The notes: a model not told the origin generated them from the letters alone. DNA of 64,000 nucleotides from Centrapalus pauciflorus (GCA_020465985.1 JAANYP010002035.1:493638-557637), one strand, 5' to 3'; shown: positions 23,301 to 35,806, numbered from the stretch's first letter. A program made the numbers and translations.

Positions 23301-23730
23301 ACCTGTTAATATGTATTAATAATTAAAACCAATGTATATAAAAGGAGTCTGCTAGGGACTCGTTTAGTACTCCAAAATACTCTTTTATAAAACAAGAAGT
23401 TCACCGTGTGTGCATTTCTAAAAGAAAATTCTCGTAACTCACATGAAATACTACTATACATTATAATGTCCCACGAAGCCTGTTTAACCTCAATTAGTTC
23501 AGTCTTTGGTCTTAATAACATATGTATGACAACTATACTAATGCTAAAAGTGAACTATATATATATAACCATGATTATATCTTAATTAAAACAACATAAA
23601 GCAAAATGTACAGCCTTCTGGTTGCAGGCACGATCATAATCGCGGGCTAGGTGATCTTGGCTCCCTTTCTTCACGGTCGAGTTCAAGGGACCGTGCTCTG
23701 ATGCTCATTCATGTGTATATATATATAGAG
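23301..23730. other. Intergenic DNA, no gene recognised
   Basis: Contains a minus-strand frame (23306-23521) without a recognisable domain. 23610-23700 is GC-richer, with a 7-bp hairpin CACGGTC/GACCGTG. No tRNA or known small RNA fits. Confidence 0.3.
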
Positions 23731-24067
23731 GGGTGGGTTCAATGGAAAACCACTATACATGGATGCATCATGCATATGTATATTTGTATGTATTTAGAAT
23801 ATTAGATATATACGTGTGTAAGTATATATGTATGTACACATACATACATACACACACAATTATAGGTTTAGTATATTATAAGCATGTATGTAGGATGGAA
23901 TTAAAAGGGAATGAGGTGAGACTGAGGAGTTACTTCCTGTAGTAACTGCTCTTTGTAGCTTTATGCATACTTGTGTTCATGCTTCCCTACTTTCAGCATA
24001 CGTATACACACATTAAATCATATTTTTATACATAAATACATATACACACACAAACATATATACAAAT

Positions 24068-24127
<60 letters not shown>

Positions 24128-24540
24128 TAAGAAATAAGGGGGTGAGTGAGGTTAGAAGGGGTAGGTACAGAACCCAAAAGAGATAAAGACAGGAATAGGA
24201 GCATAAGGCCAAAAAAAAGTACATGTTGTCTTTAACACTAAAGGCTTAATTTGAATGTATGTATGTATGTATGTATGCATGTATGTATGTATGTATGTAT
24301 GGGTGGATGGTAGTGGTGATGGTGTGGGTAGGGGGGGGGGGGGGGGCATGCAGCAGCTAATGGTAATGGTAATGGTAATGCATGCATGGAAGCAGAGGGG
24401 TGGGTGACTGGGATGGATCTGGGCGGTCCATATTTATAAATATTAGAAAAGTGGGTGTTGTTACTGCAGTTGTATGATGAGAAGGTACAAATACTAGGAG
24501 CTTTTTCCATGCTTAATTCTCTTCATAAAAAAGATCAAGA
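23731..24540. repeat. Cluster of simple repeats
   Basis: In order: TATA and ATACATACA-type repeats (23800-23860), CA repeats (about 24045-24085), (GA)n at 24084-24123, an (ATGT)n tract at about 24254-24301, a poly(G) run at about 24331-24346, and four GGTAAT units (24358-24380) followed by GCATGCATGG. The open frames here are simple-repeat artefacts. Confidence 0.85.
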
Positions 24541-24710
24541 TGCTGCAGTTGCCATCAGATTCACCAGAATTAGTTGGTTGTCTTTCTACACCACCAACTA
24601 ATTAATTTAATATAAAACTAAAAGGACCCAATTAGATTTTCATTTGGATATTTCATCTTCACCCCACACCTTTTAATTTTTATTACCTTTTCATATCCGT
24701 GTACACACAC

Positions 24711-25203
24711 TCATATATATATATATACTATTAAATGAGTAACTAACATGCCACATATCATGTTTCTCCTATCGCTCTTTCCTTTTGCCACTTCATTTAC
24801 TAAATTTACTTTAAATTTTAAAACAAATCAAATCTTTCCAAATTTAATATGATTAATTTAATAACTAATTAACTAAAATTAAGCAAACCTTATTATTCTT
24901 ATAATTATAAATTATTATATTATACATATTTATAAATATTTATTAGGGGCGTTTGGTTTGTTGAAGGATTTAGAGTTGGGTATGGGTTTGAAAGAAATAA
25001 AAGAAAGAATGAGAGGAAAGAGAAAACTCATGAGTGTGGATGATCAGTTTGAGTTTTTTGTAATCATTTCTAAATATTTGGTAATCATCATTTATTAAAC
25101 AAAAAATATTAATGAAACACAAACCCATTACTTATGTTAAAAACTCATCAAACAAACACATCCTTATAAAATTAACGCATGTAATACATGTGTATTAATC
25201 TAG
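24711..25203 (+). mobile_element. Non-autonomous Helitron with nested MITE
   Basis: Starts TCATATATATATATATACTA then ACATGCCACATATC; ends with the stem-loop GCATGTAATACATGTG and TATTAATCTAG, followed by T. The loop core CATGTAATACATG is identical to that of the Helitron at 17036-17667. A Tourist-like MITE (24946-25163) sits inside. No helicase. Confidence 0.7.
24946..25163. mobile_element. Tourist-like MITE with TTA duplication
   Basis: The 218-bp element has ends GGGGCGTTTGGTTTGTTGA and CATCAAACAAACACATCC (inverted, a few mismatches) and is flanked by TTA at 24943-24945 and 25164-25166, the PIF/Harbinger target. The interior words GGGTATGGGTTTGAAAGAAAT and CTCATGAGTGTGGATGA recur inverted at 30133-30350. 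Confidence 0.75.
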
Positions 25204-25555
25204 TATATGTATATGTATTATTAGGTATACACACACACATGCATACATATACACACACATCTGGTATTCAAAACATTTAGTTAACTCCATGATTATCTCT
25301 AATTAAGACGCTTATGACTAGTCCTATTGTTCCACGACTTGTTAAATATTTTCTTGTTCTTGCAATAGACACACACGCACGTAGTTATACTTTAGAAAAG
25401 TAAGAGAAAACATGTCGTAACTTGCACAGAGCAGTTTCTTGAGAACAGAAATGCTACGAGGCATATATAACTAGACAATTCCTGTGATCAAGGTTCATAA
25501 ATCTTCACCTATGACATGTTTGAAACTTTGAAACCAAAGACGTGCTATCAAGGAA
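25204..25555. other. Intergenic DNA, no gene seen
   Basis: AT-rich with short CA/TA repeats. Confidence 0.4.
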
Positions 25556-25646
25556 TTGTTTGTTTACTTCTTAATAAAATTATTAAGAAGTTATTCAAAT
25601 ATAAAATGACTTCTAATATTGTTTCTATTAAAAAGTAAACAAACAA
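25556..25646. mobile_element. Tourist-like mini-MITE (copy 2 of 4)
   Basis: Ends TTGTTTGTTTACTTCTTAAT and AAAAGTAAACAAACAA; the most diverged of the four copies. Confidence 0.7.
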
Positions 25647-26194
25647 AGCATAAAAAACGTAAGCATATGTTAAGTAAACATATGCTAAGTGATATTTGGT
25701 CCCTTTTTCTAACGTATTATACAATGAAGATAATAACCTCAAATCTCTGTTGTCTGTGAAAAGTTAATTTGGCAAACTTCCTATGGGCTCATTTTCCCTT
25801 AGAGAAGGTGGCAGCGGGGGTCTGAAATCCAAACAACATGTATACATAGCATACACACGAAATATATATAAAATACACCACAAACAAATCTCTTATTTTA
25901 TATGGTCTTGTAATATTTAATTTAGAGCATTTGCAATATATGATCGAATACAATCGAGGATACACATTCCTAACTATATACAACACAGCAACACTGGTCA
26001 ACAATAAATTAAAGATTAGATATAATTTCCAAGTTCGATTGTCGGTGATGAAATCATGCTTGTTAGAAGTTAAAAAGAAATTCATATTTTAGCTAAAAAG
26101 AAAGCAGATCAAATGCATCAAATTGGCAGATCGATCAACAGACGTCCAAAGTGTATTCTTAATGCATACAACCTCCTAGTTAGTTTATCCTAAA
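25647..26194. other. Intergenic DNA, no gene seen
   Basis: No recognisable domain in the minus-strand frames (25548-25742, 25789-26085); composition is hydrophobic and AT-driven. Confidence 0.4.
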
Positions 26195-26570
26195 TATGGT
26201 TAATTGCTAAAAAAAGGTAATCAACTTCACCTTTTCTATTGTTTAAGGTAACCAACTTTGTTTACAATATAAAAAATAATCAAACTTTCATTTTTTTTTT
26301 TATCAATTAAGGTAACCAAGTTTATTGGCAAAATAAAAAAGAATCAAACTTTTATTTTTTTAATCATTTAAAGTAATTAACTTTATAATTTTTTTTTTAT
26401 ATTTGAAGATAATCACACCTTGATTTTTTAATCATTCAGGGTAACCAATTACCTTAAATGATAAAAACATAAAAGTTTGATCATTTTTTATTACAATTTA
26501 CAAACAAACTTGGTTAACTTAAATATTAAGGTTGGTTACCTTTTTTGACAATTACAATCAACCCTTTAAA
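26195..26570. repeat. Foldback element, GGTAACCAACTT words
   Basis: Left part GTTAATTGCTAAAAAAAGGT, TAAGGTAACCAACTTTG and ATAATCAAACTTTCAT; right part the inverted AAGTTTGATCATTTTTTATT, AAACTTGGTTAACTTAA and TTGGTTACCTTTTTTGACAA. No coding capacity. Confidence 0.65.
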
Positions 26571-27330
26571 ATATTAGATTATCATAATGGTATGACTTTT
26601 ATAATCATATTTAACACACTAACTGTTTGTGTAGAATTAATATGGATATATATAGTATCCCATTTCAAACACTTGATATGCAATTGACAATATAATAAAT
26701 TAAAAATGGAACAAGCTAATATCAAGCATAAGCCCAGATGAAAACTGTAATAAAAAAAAAAGGTCGAACACAGTATCATTGATTTTAGTATTTTTACAAC
26801 AGATCTAATGCAAGATTGAGATGTCCATACAACTGTATTCGACTCAAACTCAAACTATTTCCGGTTTATAAGATGGTATCTATTCTTTGTACAAGCAAAA
26901 CAAAGAGAAAGGACATGCCAAACACCACATTTCTTCGAGCGAAAACATATACCACTTACAGAAAATGTGAAAATTGTTGTACATGCATGTCCTGCATTTT
27001 ACTAAATTTGCATAATAAGGAACTTATTGAGTAGGCCTACCATAAAAGCCTTATATATAACAAGGTAAAAGAAAATGGTTGCTTTTCTTGTGGGGGGTGA
27101 GAAGAGGAGTTTACATAGAAAAATATGATCTTATTTGAAAAAGATTGAGAATCTCCATCTTTAAGCAGGGAAAATACAGAGCAACCAACAAGTCGTATCT
27201 TGTCGATTTAACTTTACCTAAAATGATACTTATGAAATTCATATATGGCAGACTAACAACACCAAGAAAGTGAGAAATGGATTCGATCAGAACATCATTT
27301 TTCAAGACATGAATAACTAAAAAAGACTTA
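26571..27330. other. Intergenic DNA, no gene recognised
   Basis: Frames on both strands (26582-26779, 26816-27034, 27111-27305) lack domains. Composition at 26800-27300 is somewhat less AT-rich than nearby repeats, so an untranslated transcript cannot be excluded. Confidence 0.35.
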
Positions 27331-27658
27331 TGGGGCGTTTGGTTCGCTGGAATCTGATGGAATCTGGCGGAAAAGGAATGGATTTTTCATTCTGATGGGT
27401 TGTTTGGTAGTCCAAAGGAATGGAATAATCATTCCACATTTTAAAAAAAATCTCCTCCTTTTGAAGGAATGACCATTCCATAGCAAAATGGAAGGAATTT
27501 AAATTTCATTCCTTCAAAGCAATCCTTTTAACAACAAGTCTTCTCATTTTCAACAAACTATAATATTTGGATTCAGACAGATTCCATTCCTTCCCGAATT
27601 CTATTCATTTGACAGATTACATTCCATTCCGTCAGATTCCAGCGAACCAAACGCCCTC
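27331..27658. mobile_element. Tourist-like MITE with TTA duplication
   Basis: The 328-bp element has ends TGGGGCGTTTGGTTCGCTGG and CCAGCGAACCAAACGCCCTC, inverted repeats differing at two bases in the outer 20 and extending through AATCTGATGGAAT. It is flanked by TTA (27328-27330 and 27659-27661). The interior is rich in GGAATG/CATTCC words; no genes. Confidence 0.82.
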
Positions 27659-27661
27659 TTA

Positions 27662-27758
27662 GGGGTTGTTTGTTTACTTCTTAATGGAATCATTAAGAAG
27701 TCATTCAAAAGCAAAATGACCTCTTAATGATTCCATCAAGAGGTAAACAAACAAAGCC
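27662..27758. mobile_element. Tourist-like mini-MITE (copy 3 of 4)
   Basis: GGGGTTGTTTGTTTACTTCT to AGGTAAACAAACAAAGCC, flanked by TTA at 27659-27661 and 27759-27761. It directly abuts the MITE at 27331-27658 and shares the TTA between them. Confidence 0.82.
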
Positions 27759-28068
27759 TTAGAAGGAACACCGAAACACATTTGCATCTTATTGAAATCG
27801 TTCACATTTGTAAGAGACCCCAGTCACAAATTCTTATGACTAAAGGAGCTAAAAACAGCAACACACAGAAATCTTGCACAATGAATTAATGACACGTAAT
27901 AACTACGTACTTTTGCCAACTTTCCATGTAAGCTACTTACTTTCAAACTCATTTAGTTAGTCATTGTACTTTTTTTGGTCGTAGGAAGTTAACATTTTTG
28001 CAATTGGTAAACCGATTGTCACCATAGACACCACACTTCCACCAATACTTTTCTTGTACTTATTACTA
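27759..28068. other. Intergenic DNA, no gene seen
   Basis: No open frame or repeat end of note. Confidence 0.4.
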
Positions 28069-28641
28069 GGAGTGTTCAAAATATAACTAACACAACAAAC
28101 CGATATATAAACAATTGTTTTGATGTTAACCGAACTGGTATTGGTTATGGTTCACAATTTTTATGACAGACGGTTGACCGAAAAAGAAGAAAAGATTAAT
28201 TTTATAACCATTAGTTTTTAAGTCTATCAGTATTGACATTTATTTCAACAGTAATATAAATTTTTTAACTCATTTTTAGTCTACATTTATTTTTTGATCC
28301 AGACAATTATAACTATATTAGAACATTTTAATTTGGTAAAAGTAAAATTACAAAACATTTTTTTTGTTTTTGTTAGATTCTTAAAGATGACCCAATCGTT
28401 TAATAATAGTTTATTGATACTTTGTAATTTTATTCCTAACATTGTTAGTTTGTTATCTTGGACTTGAAAACTCATTATTGGAGTTTTTTAATTTAAAAAA
28501 TAATTTAAATAGAAACTAGTGAATTGGTTAACCGAATAATGAAACCGCAAAAACTTGTTTTTTCGGTTTAGGTTTACAAAATCCTAGAATCGGATTAACC
28601 GTCCGAATTACTCTTTCGGTCCGGTTCATTAACACCCTTTA
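28069..28641. repeat. GGTGTTCAAAA-type repeat
   Basis: Left end AGGAGTGTTCAAAATATAAC, right end CGGTTCATTAACACCCTTT; the ends are short imperfect inverted repeats. The interior has paired CGGTT/AACCG words (AACCGAACTGGTATTGGTTA, TTCGGTTTAGGTTT, TCGGATTAACCGTCCG). Probably a TIR element. Confidence 0.45.
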
Positions 28642-28649
28642 TTAAGTTA

Positions 28650-29174
28650 CTAGTTTATGACTCACGTACTTACATAGTTACATGAATATTTTTTATAATA
28701 ATTATTTACATCTAAGGTATATAAACTAGAAATTAAAACTTAAAAAAAAGTAATTATTTAAAAAATATAAGAATAGTATTATTATTTTTCTAGTTGTATA
28801 AATAAATATGAATGGTAGCTATTTTTTATTTGTAAAGATATATAATTTAATTGATATACTTTAATTATGAATAGTAGCTATTTTTTTATTTATATATTTT
28901 GATTGCTATGAGATTTTAATTTATACATAACATAACGTTTATATATTTTTTTATAAGGAATAAAAATGTTAACTTATAAACATAATAAAATAATTTTTTT
29001 AATTAGATATATAGATAATATATTATTTATATTTATTAGATTTTAATAAATTTATTTAAAATTTAAAATACAATGAGTTGTATTTATCTGTTCTTTTAAA
29101 AATCAAAAATTGTATTCAACTTTTTTGGTCAAACGTGAATACAACATGTAGGCATTCTCCTTTATTATATAAGA
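28650..29174 (-). mobile_element. Non-autonomous Helitron, minus orientation
   Basis: On the minus strand it starts TCTTATATAATAAAGGAGAATG (preceded by A) with GCCTACATGTTG, and ends ATGTAAGTACGTGAGTCATAAACTAG followed by T in the form ...AAACTAG|T. The stem-loop is weakened relative to the other copies. Length 525 bp, AT-rich, no genes. Confidence 0.65.
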
Positions 29175-30132
29175 TTGTCCTTTCTAATGGTTCCAAATTA
29201 GTCGCGCGTAGAATTTTTACCGCCCTTTTCTCGGACGACTTCGCCACCTTTTCTCTAAACCATTTATCTTGTTAAATCACGCTGACATCATTTTACTCGA
29301 CCATATAGCCAAAGAATTATTATGTAGCACAAAGTATTATATTCATATTTTATTGTTGAATCTAAAGCTTTGCTTTTAATAACCAAAGCCCTAATTCAAA
29401 ATTTCCTTTCAAATCAAATCTGTAATGTAATATTATCACTAATAAAAGTTATCAAACCTGAAATCGATCATATGTGTGTAAATAAATCAAGAAACGCTAC
29501 ACAATTCTTACCTAAAGTGACCGAAAACGAATGTTCTCAGAGCCAAAGCTTTAGCTTCAAAAATTGAGTTTAATACTTTGTTTAGATGATTTTTAAGTCA
29601 AATGGTACATTAGATGATGCCTGTGTGGTTTAGAAAGAAAAATGAATTAAAGCGGTGAAATTGCTGGAGTAAAACGAGTCGGCAGAGAAGGAGGTCATAG
29701 AAATAATAAACCGGATCAACAAAAAAGTACAACTAAATTGGAATAGAAAAAACTATATTGGAATAGAAAATAAGATTATTGTAACTAAAATGGAACAACA
29801 GAAAAAGTACGACGACTAAATGAGTACAAGAAAAGTGGCAGTGGAGTCTGTGATAATCGGTTTCCTGGTTGCAGAAGTACTAAATTGGAATAGTTAAAGA
29901 AAATTTACGGTAAGTAATGAGTACAAAAAAAATATGTAACATAAATAAACATTAGCACAAGTAAATATTATTATGTGTCACTAAACCTTAATATAAGGGT
30001 AGGCAAGAAATCTATTTCCTAATAAACCATTACATTTATGCCAAACCAGCAAAATTTATAACTTTCATTATCAAAAGAAATGGCTCTTGATGTCATAAGG
30101 AAATCTATATTCTGATAAACCATTACATTTTT
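29175..30132. other. Intergenic DNA, no gene recognised
   Basis: 29190-29290 is GC-richer (CGCGCGTAGAATTTTTACCG, CGGACGACTTCGCCACC). Short frames here have no domain. Confidence 0.35.
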
Positions 30133-30350
30133 ATGTGTTTATTTGGTGGGTTTTTAAAGTATGGAATGAGTTTGGGTTTCATAGATGTTGTATGTGTGAG
30201 ATCTAATTGACTAAATATGTGGAAATGATTACCAAAAATTCTAACTCATCCACACTCATGGGTTTTCTCATTCCTCCTATTCTTTCTCACATTTCTTTCA
30301 AACTCATACCTATACTCATACCCGTTACTAAAATTCATCAACACACAATG
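30133..30350. repeat. Inverted relative of the 24946-25163 MITE
   Basis: Carries CATCCACACTCATGGGTTTT, TTTCTTTCAAACTCATACC and GGTGGGTTTTTAAAG, the reverse-complement word set of the Tourist-like MITE at 24946-25163. The open frame at 30207-30470 is within it and is not a gene. Confidence 0.55.
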
Positions 30351-32949
30351 AGTCCAAAAGTATTAGCAATCCAAGATGTTTACCTCCTATCATACCTAAC
30401 AATACCAGAAAATAGCAACAATCCTCGTAAAATTCCCAAGTGCCCATGTGAAATTATATGCATTTTGTAGTTTTGCTGCAATTAACATATACCATAGAAT
30501 TAAAAAGAAAACATTATCATAAGTTAGTTTACCTTTGATGTAGCTAATTCCATGTAAGCTTCAAATTCACAAATTGTGAAGAAATGAAAGACCACATCTT
30601 TATCATTACATGTGCTTCCATCAGTTCTGTACTTCTATTCAATAGAATGCACAGTTTGATTCTGTTTCGGTTTCTTGGATGATATTTGGCTAAATGCAAC
30701 CAAATCACACTTGGCGGCTTGCTGAAAATGCCCAAAAAAAAAAAAGGTCTATTAGCTAGTTTCTTGAGACCTTTGGATCTAACATAAAGCTTTAATGTAA
30801 CTTCTTTTCCTAGGCTGGAGAAAATTTTAGATGAACGTAAATTTCATTCATTACCTCCCTTTGGCAGCCAATCATTTAAGTTTACATCAGAAGTTGCTTC
30901 CAGGGGATACCATCTTAGCCTGTGAACCCAGAGATTAGTAATGCAGAGCCATAAGGTTATAGAATGATACAAAGAACAAATAAGCTACCATAGAACTAGT
31001 AGCACTGTTGTAGCAAAAACCTTACTTTGGCCATGGAAGTAGAAGTGGGACAGAGAAGGAGGATTCATAGAAGAAGCATGCACACCATTGGCGTTGAGGG
31101 CAGAGAAATCTGCTGCATTAAGGGATTCTTTACAAGACATGAAGACAATAAGCTTACTTCCATGCACATCGATGGAAAGTCTTGATTGTCATCATCTCTG
31201 AAAAGCTTATTACGTTTCATTATATTCGAACATAATAAGAGGCTTGGTCAATTACAATTTCAATGTCCCTAATCAATAGTTCCATACATATTCGCCACTA
31301 TCCATCTTAATTTCCCTAAAACATTTAAAACATATATCCAAACATAATAATGAGCTTGGTCAATTGCAATTTCAATGTCCCTAGTCCATACATATTCGCC
31401 CTTATCCATATTAGTTTCCCTACATTACCGTATATCAGAACATTTAAAGGAAAATGATACAGTATCATTTCAATGTTGAGCAGACTTCACTAACAGCTGA
31501 TGTCAACATGCTAACTAATCATAAAGAACACACTAATACTCAGTATGCATCCAACAGGTACCATTCTCATCCATGTTGCTTCACAATCGGAAGAAGAATA
31601 CTAGGGTGTCAAAACTTGCCACGAATTGGTTGCATTTTATAAAATTTTGCCCATTAATGAATGCCGAAGTTCCACATTTTACAAGTTCACTGAGAGAGAT
31701 TGCAGAAACTAGATATTTTTAAATAACACAATTCCAGAATCTAAATCATATCATAAATATGGAGAATAACTGAAATAACCAATGATACCCCTGGCCCTGG
31801 AAGAGGTGAAAGAAAACAAACAGCACTTACCTCTCTGGTTGTTAACCATATAAACAGAATTTTTATCTCGTGTCTTAGCCATGTATCGAGTCCATCGATT
31901 GATTCTCTATCATGTTCTCTATTGTACACAATGTGTCAATATCTTTGGTTATACATTTATACTTGATAACACTCTTTCTTTTCATTGATGTTGCAAACAT
32001 TTTTGAAGCTATTTTGCTGTTGATATGCAAATTTAACCGTGTAATCTATCAGTATTCCTCTTGTTGCAACATCCATGCTTCAGTCTACAATATAGCCACA
32101 ATCCAGCTAGTGCACTTAACAGCAATTTCACCAGCAATATCAATCACAACTTTAAAAGCCAATAGTCTGACAAGATTGCCCAAGCTCAAAAACCCAAAGG
32201 CTGAGCGAGTGAGTGAGTGGTCAAAACTCAAAAACTTGAGTCTTGGCATCTTGGGTTAAGCTCAGTAGTCAGTAAAGTTCAGCTTTTACGGGTATGTAGA
32301 CGTTTGAACGTGTTACCTCTCCCATGATGTTAGCTTAGTAAGGGGACATGGAATATTGGAATCTAAAGTGGAAGGAGGTCCATGGATCATGGATCAAACT
32401 TTGACATGTGTCTATTAATTATGGGTTATACGATATAACTCCTCCATGTTGGCCATGGGACCGGTCGGTAAGGTCCCAAGAGGGTATTTTACCCTTTTCT
32501 AAAAGGTGTGAACCATGATTTGTTTCATACAATTTTTGTAAAGAGTAGAACCCTCTACAAATATTTGATGATAATAACAATTGGATTAATTCATACAGAT
32601 AATCACTATTAAAGCAAATCTTTAAATTGTTTTGCAAATTGCAGTCACCCCCATATACTCAGTATGATTACTTTCTTTGTGAATTACAAAACAATTTTAA
32701 TAACAAAGCTATATTTCAACTAGATTTCCCGGAGCAATGTCATCAAAAGATCATACCATCCCATGCCCAAATGGCCTCTTGTTTAACTGATCGAACAGAA
32801 GAGCGGAAGAGATTTAAGAACAATGATTGATACTCGAACTGGACCGTTCCCAACTTGAACAGGATTATTAGAGGCCGACCTGATCACATCAGTAATTGAC
32901 TCATCGGCATCATCAATGCCGGTGAACTGGTGAAGGGAAAATAATCAAA
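30351..32949. other. Intergenic DNA and 3' flank of the B-box gene
   Basis: Moderately AT-rich and without the repeat families seen elsewhere, so it may hold unrecognised transcribed sequence. A minus-strand frame at 30985-31167 (HGSKLIVFMSCKESLNAADF) has GT-like ends but no domain I know. Two related 80-base blocks with AGCTTGGTCAATTGCAATTTC (31240-31320, 31350-31420) form a short direct repeat. On the minus strand, 32915-32770 downstream of the B-box stop is open in another frame (FTGIDDADESITDVIR); I treat it as 3' untranslated sequence. Confidence 0.35.
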
Positions 32950-33190
32950 TTATTTCCAGTGCTCCATTGTTACGCTTCGCCCATGATCTTCAACTCTGTC
33001 TGATCTAATCACCTTTAATGGTCTGAATGATCTTACTGAAATGAAGTCATCACTCTCCGTCCTCCTTTTACTGTTAAATCTTTCCGATGAACATAGTGTA
33101 TCCTCCTGCATCATATATTCATATATGACTCTTGATTAGTTACAGCCTTACACGCACTCATTAGATAATCTGCATCTACATTTTTCTGAT

Positions 33191-33223
<33 letters not shown>

Positions 33224-33773
33224 GAACCTCAGAATCAATATAAGCATCCAGACGTTCTCGTTTATTTTCAGATCTAAAATCGTCAGATGAAATTCTGCTT
33301 GAGGAAAATTCCTCACTACACGAAGAAGCGGCGGTAGCAGGTGGTACCGCGACGGACGACCACGGAACGACTTGATTCTCTGCATCCTCATCCTCGTCCT
33401 CGTCCTCATTCTCATCGCTGTATTCTGAATCGTCATCGTCTGTCTCTCCGTCTCCATCCTCATCGTGTACAATACAATTCTCCTCTGAGACTTCGTTTCC
33501 CCGACGACTAGTCTCGCCTTCCATCAATACCGTCCGTCGAGACGACTTTTCGTCGAGACAGTTAACACAAACGGAGACGGCGTGGCCGAGATTAACTCCA
33601 GAAGCAGTCCAAGGAGTCGGCGATTGACATTTATGGCAGAGGAGGGTTCGTGAATGCTTAGTTACTAGGAAATTGGCGGAGTGAACGTTTTGATCGCAGT
33701 CGTAACAAAGGCTGGCGTTATCGGATTCGCAGTACATCCGAGCCAGGTGGCTGCACAACTCACATTTCTTCAT
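32950..33773 (-). CDS. B-box zinc finger protein, BBX28/BBX29 type
   Basis: Two exons: 33773-33228 and 33105-32950, joined at TCTGAG|GTTCGT and GATGCAG|GAGGAT in the same frame; product 233 aa. The N-terminus is MKKCELC, and one B-box fits C-x2-C-x7-C-x7-C-x2-C-x4-H-x8-H, followed by TLLCHKCQSPTPW and VSVCVNC. Arabidopsis BBX28 and BBX29 have this single box and the same start. An acidic run (DDD, EDEDEDE) lies around residues 105-130, and exon 2 has SFRPLKVIR. B-box proteins of this group act in the nucleus through protein contacts in light signalling; that role is inferred. The frame is open upstream to 33833, but the first ATG is at 33771-33773 and matches family starts. A (GA)n tract lies six bases inside the intron. 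Confidence 0.88.
33193..33220. repeat. (GA)n microsatellite in the B-box gene intron
   Basis: About 14 units starting within ten bases of the splice donor (33227); the intron is only 122 bases. Confidence 0.9.
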
Positions 33774-33835
33774 TCCGGCGTCGGAGTAGTTGTTTTCCGG
33801 TATTGGAGTTTTGGAAGTTTTTTCTTGGTCCAATT

Positions 33836-33848
33836 CGTTTTATATAAG
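33836..33848 (-). promoter_or_regulatory. TATA box of the B-box gene
   Basis: CTTATATAAAAC on the minus strand, about 65 bases before the ATG, leaving a short 5' untranslated region of roughly 35-40 bases. Confidence 0.6.
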
Positions 33849-33899
33849 CACCGGAACCGGATTCTCTCACAGGCAGAAAACAAGTTGGTACGGGTGGAC

Positions 33900-35806
33900 C
33901 TTCCAAAACCCATTTTATATTAAAATCACATTTTATATTTATTTTTTTTAATTTAAATTTAAAACAAGTGTCTTTGAATCTTGATTCAATTATTTTTTTA
34001 GAATTAAAAAAATTACAAGGAAAACTAATCTATTTTATATAAAGTTTTATTCTAAGTAATTTATTTTTAAATTTTATAAAAAGTAATATATATTGTTATA
34101 ACTAACATTAACCATCGTAAAACGCACCGTTTTGTGCAACACGGTGTCGTTTTCAAGAATTTACAAATTCAGCCCCTATAGTTTGTATTAAATTTTGGAT
34201 TTGGTTCCTAGACTTTCAATTTTCCAAAATTAATTACTATTATCAAGGTTTACAACTTTACATTCAACATTGTTTCTTATCTATTAACTTTAACTAAAAA
34301 TTGTTTATATGTTTTACCATTCTAATTAAAATTTATTAACAACTCCTTATTTTAATAAAACAAATAGGTATAAAAATATAATAAAATATTAATATTTTTA
34401 ATCAATTAAAAAATATTTCGAATTAATTTGGTTTGTCGTTTTTCCATTTCGTTAATTTGGAAATCGAAATGGTACATCGTTTTTCTACTAAAACATTAAA
34501 AATTAGATTGTTTGGTTGTTTTTTACTTTTGGTTAAATCGAAAATCAAAATGGTTATTCGTTTTATCCATCCAAAATACTTAAATTTGATTGTTCTTTTT
34601 TCCTATTTGGTTAGCTATTTCGCTGGAAAAATTGAAATATTCGTTGTTTTAATTTTAAATATTTTCGCTCGAAAAAAACAACGAACTCATTTCGGTTTTC
34701 AATTTAATCAAACGAAAGAAACAACCACTTAATTTAATTATTAATGTTTTTGACCGGAAAAAAACATTTAATAACTTTGATTTGCAATTTAACCAAACGA
34801 AAAAATGACTAACCATATTAGTTTTAAATATTTTTGCTCTAGAAAAAATGATGAACCATATTAAATTTAAATGAATGAAACTAACGCCGACTGATTTAAC
34901 TTTAAATGTTTTCGCTCGGAAAAAAAATAAAGAACTTAGATTTTTAATTTAACTAAACGGGAAATCAACTAATCCATCTATAAATTTTTCCGATAAGAAA
35001 AAATGACGAATTATTACACTTTTTAATTTTTTTAACGGGGAAACAATGAACTTTTTTAAGCTTAATAAATATTGAGTTCAACATTTTTTATATTTTTATA
35101 TTTGTAAATAAAAGTATTCAGTTTGTACATCAACTTCTTCAATATTTAACCAAATATTGATTAAATATTTAAATAATGAAAATTTCTGCTTCCACCTCAA
35201 CTTGAAAAATTAAATAACAGTGATTCATTTTGTTTTGCCGTTTGTTTTTTGCCTTTTGTCTCACAAGATGTATATAAAACATCAACTTTTGTTATTCATG
35301 ATTTTTGTGAAATAAGAGTTTAATATGAAAAAAAACCAACATGCTTTTCGTATTTTTGCGGTATAGCCTATTCATTTTACTTTTTACTAATAAAATCTGT
35401 AAGTTATTTGTTTGTTTGTGATTTTTGGAATTATTCGTTTTTTGACAAAAAAAAATCATTAAATTTGAGGGCTTTTTGTGGCATGTTGGTATTTTTGTGG
35501 AAAATATGGGATTGATTATGAAAAAAAACATTTTTTTCCGAAAACCCAAAAGAAAACAATAACATGAGGACTTTATTGGTAAAAAATAACATTGAGGGAC
35601 GAAACCATTTGCATACAAAACCCTAAAAAAACAATATACTTTAAACGTCATCAATTAAATCATACCAAATTCGTAAAAAATAACATGTAACCCACAAATG
35701 CTTAAATACACAAATGTAGTTACGTTGTTGTAATCATTAAATTATATTTTATTTCTTAACATCATATTTTAACTTTAGCGATAAAAACTACATATTTTTA
35801 TGGATA
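33900..35806. other. AT-rich repeat region, no gene
   Basis: Includes words such as TTTCGTTAATTTGGAAATCGA and AATTTAACCAAACGAAA in both orientations (34420-35050), suggesting a decayed foldback. 35290-35640 resembles the CCAACATGTTTTC family at 62975-63400 (ACCAACATGCTTTTCG, AATTTGAGGGCTTTTTGTGG). Probably the interior of the Helitron whose 3' end is at 35839. Open frames carry no domain. Confidence 0.45.

Noticed and set aside
23610..23705. GGTCGAGTTCAAGGGACC resembling a tRNA T-arm
   Set aside because: The loop lacks the conserved TTC-R-A spacing, and no acceptor, D or anticodon stems fit.
24246..24301. CRISPR-like regular repeats
   Set aside because: This and other regular repeats in the window are simple microsatellites in a plant genome, with no spacers.
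33774..33833. Upstream extension of the B-box protein by 20 codons
   Set aside because: The frame is open, but it begins with TTG, not ATG; MKKCELC matches family starts and the TATA box lies just upstream.
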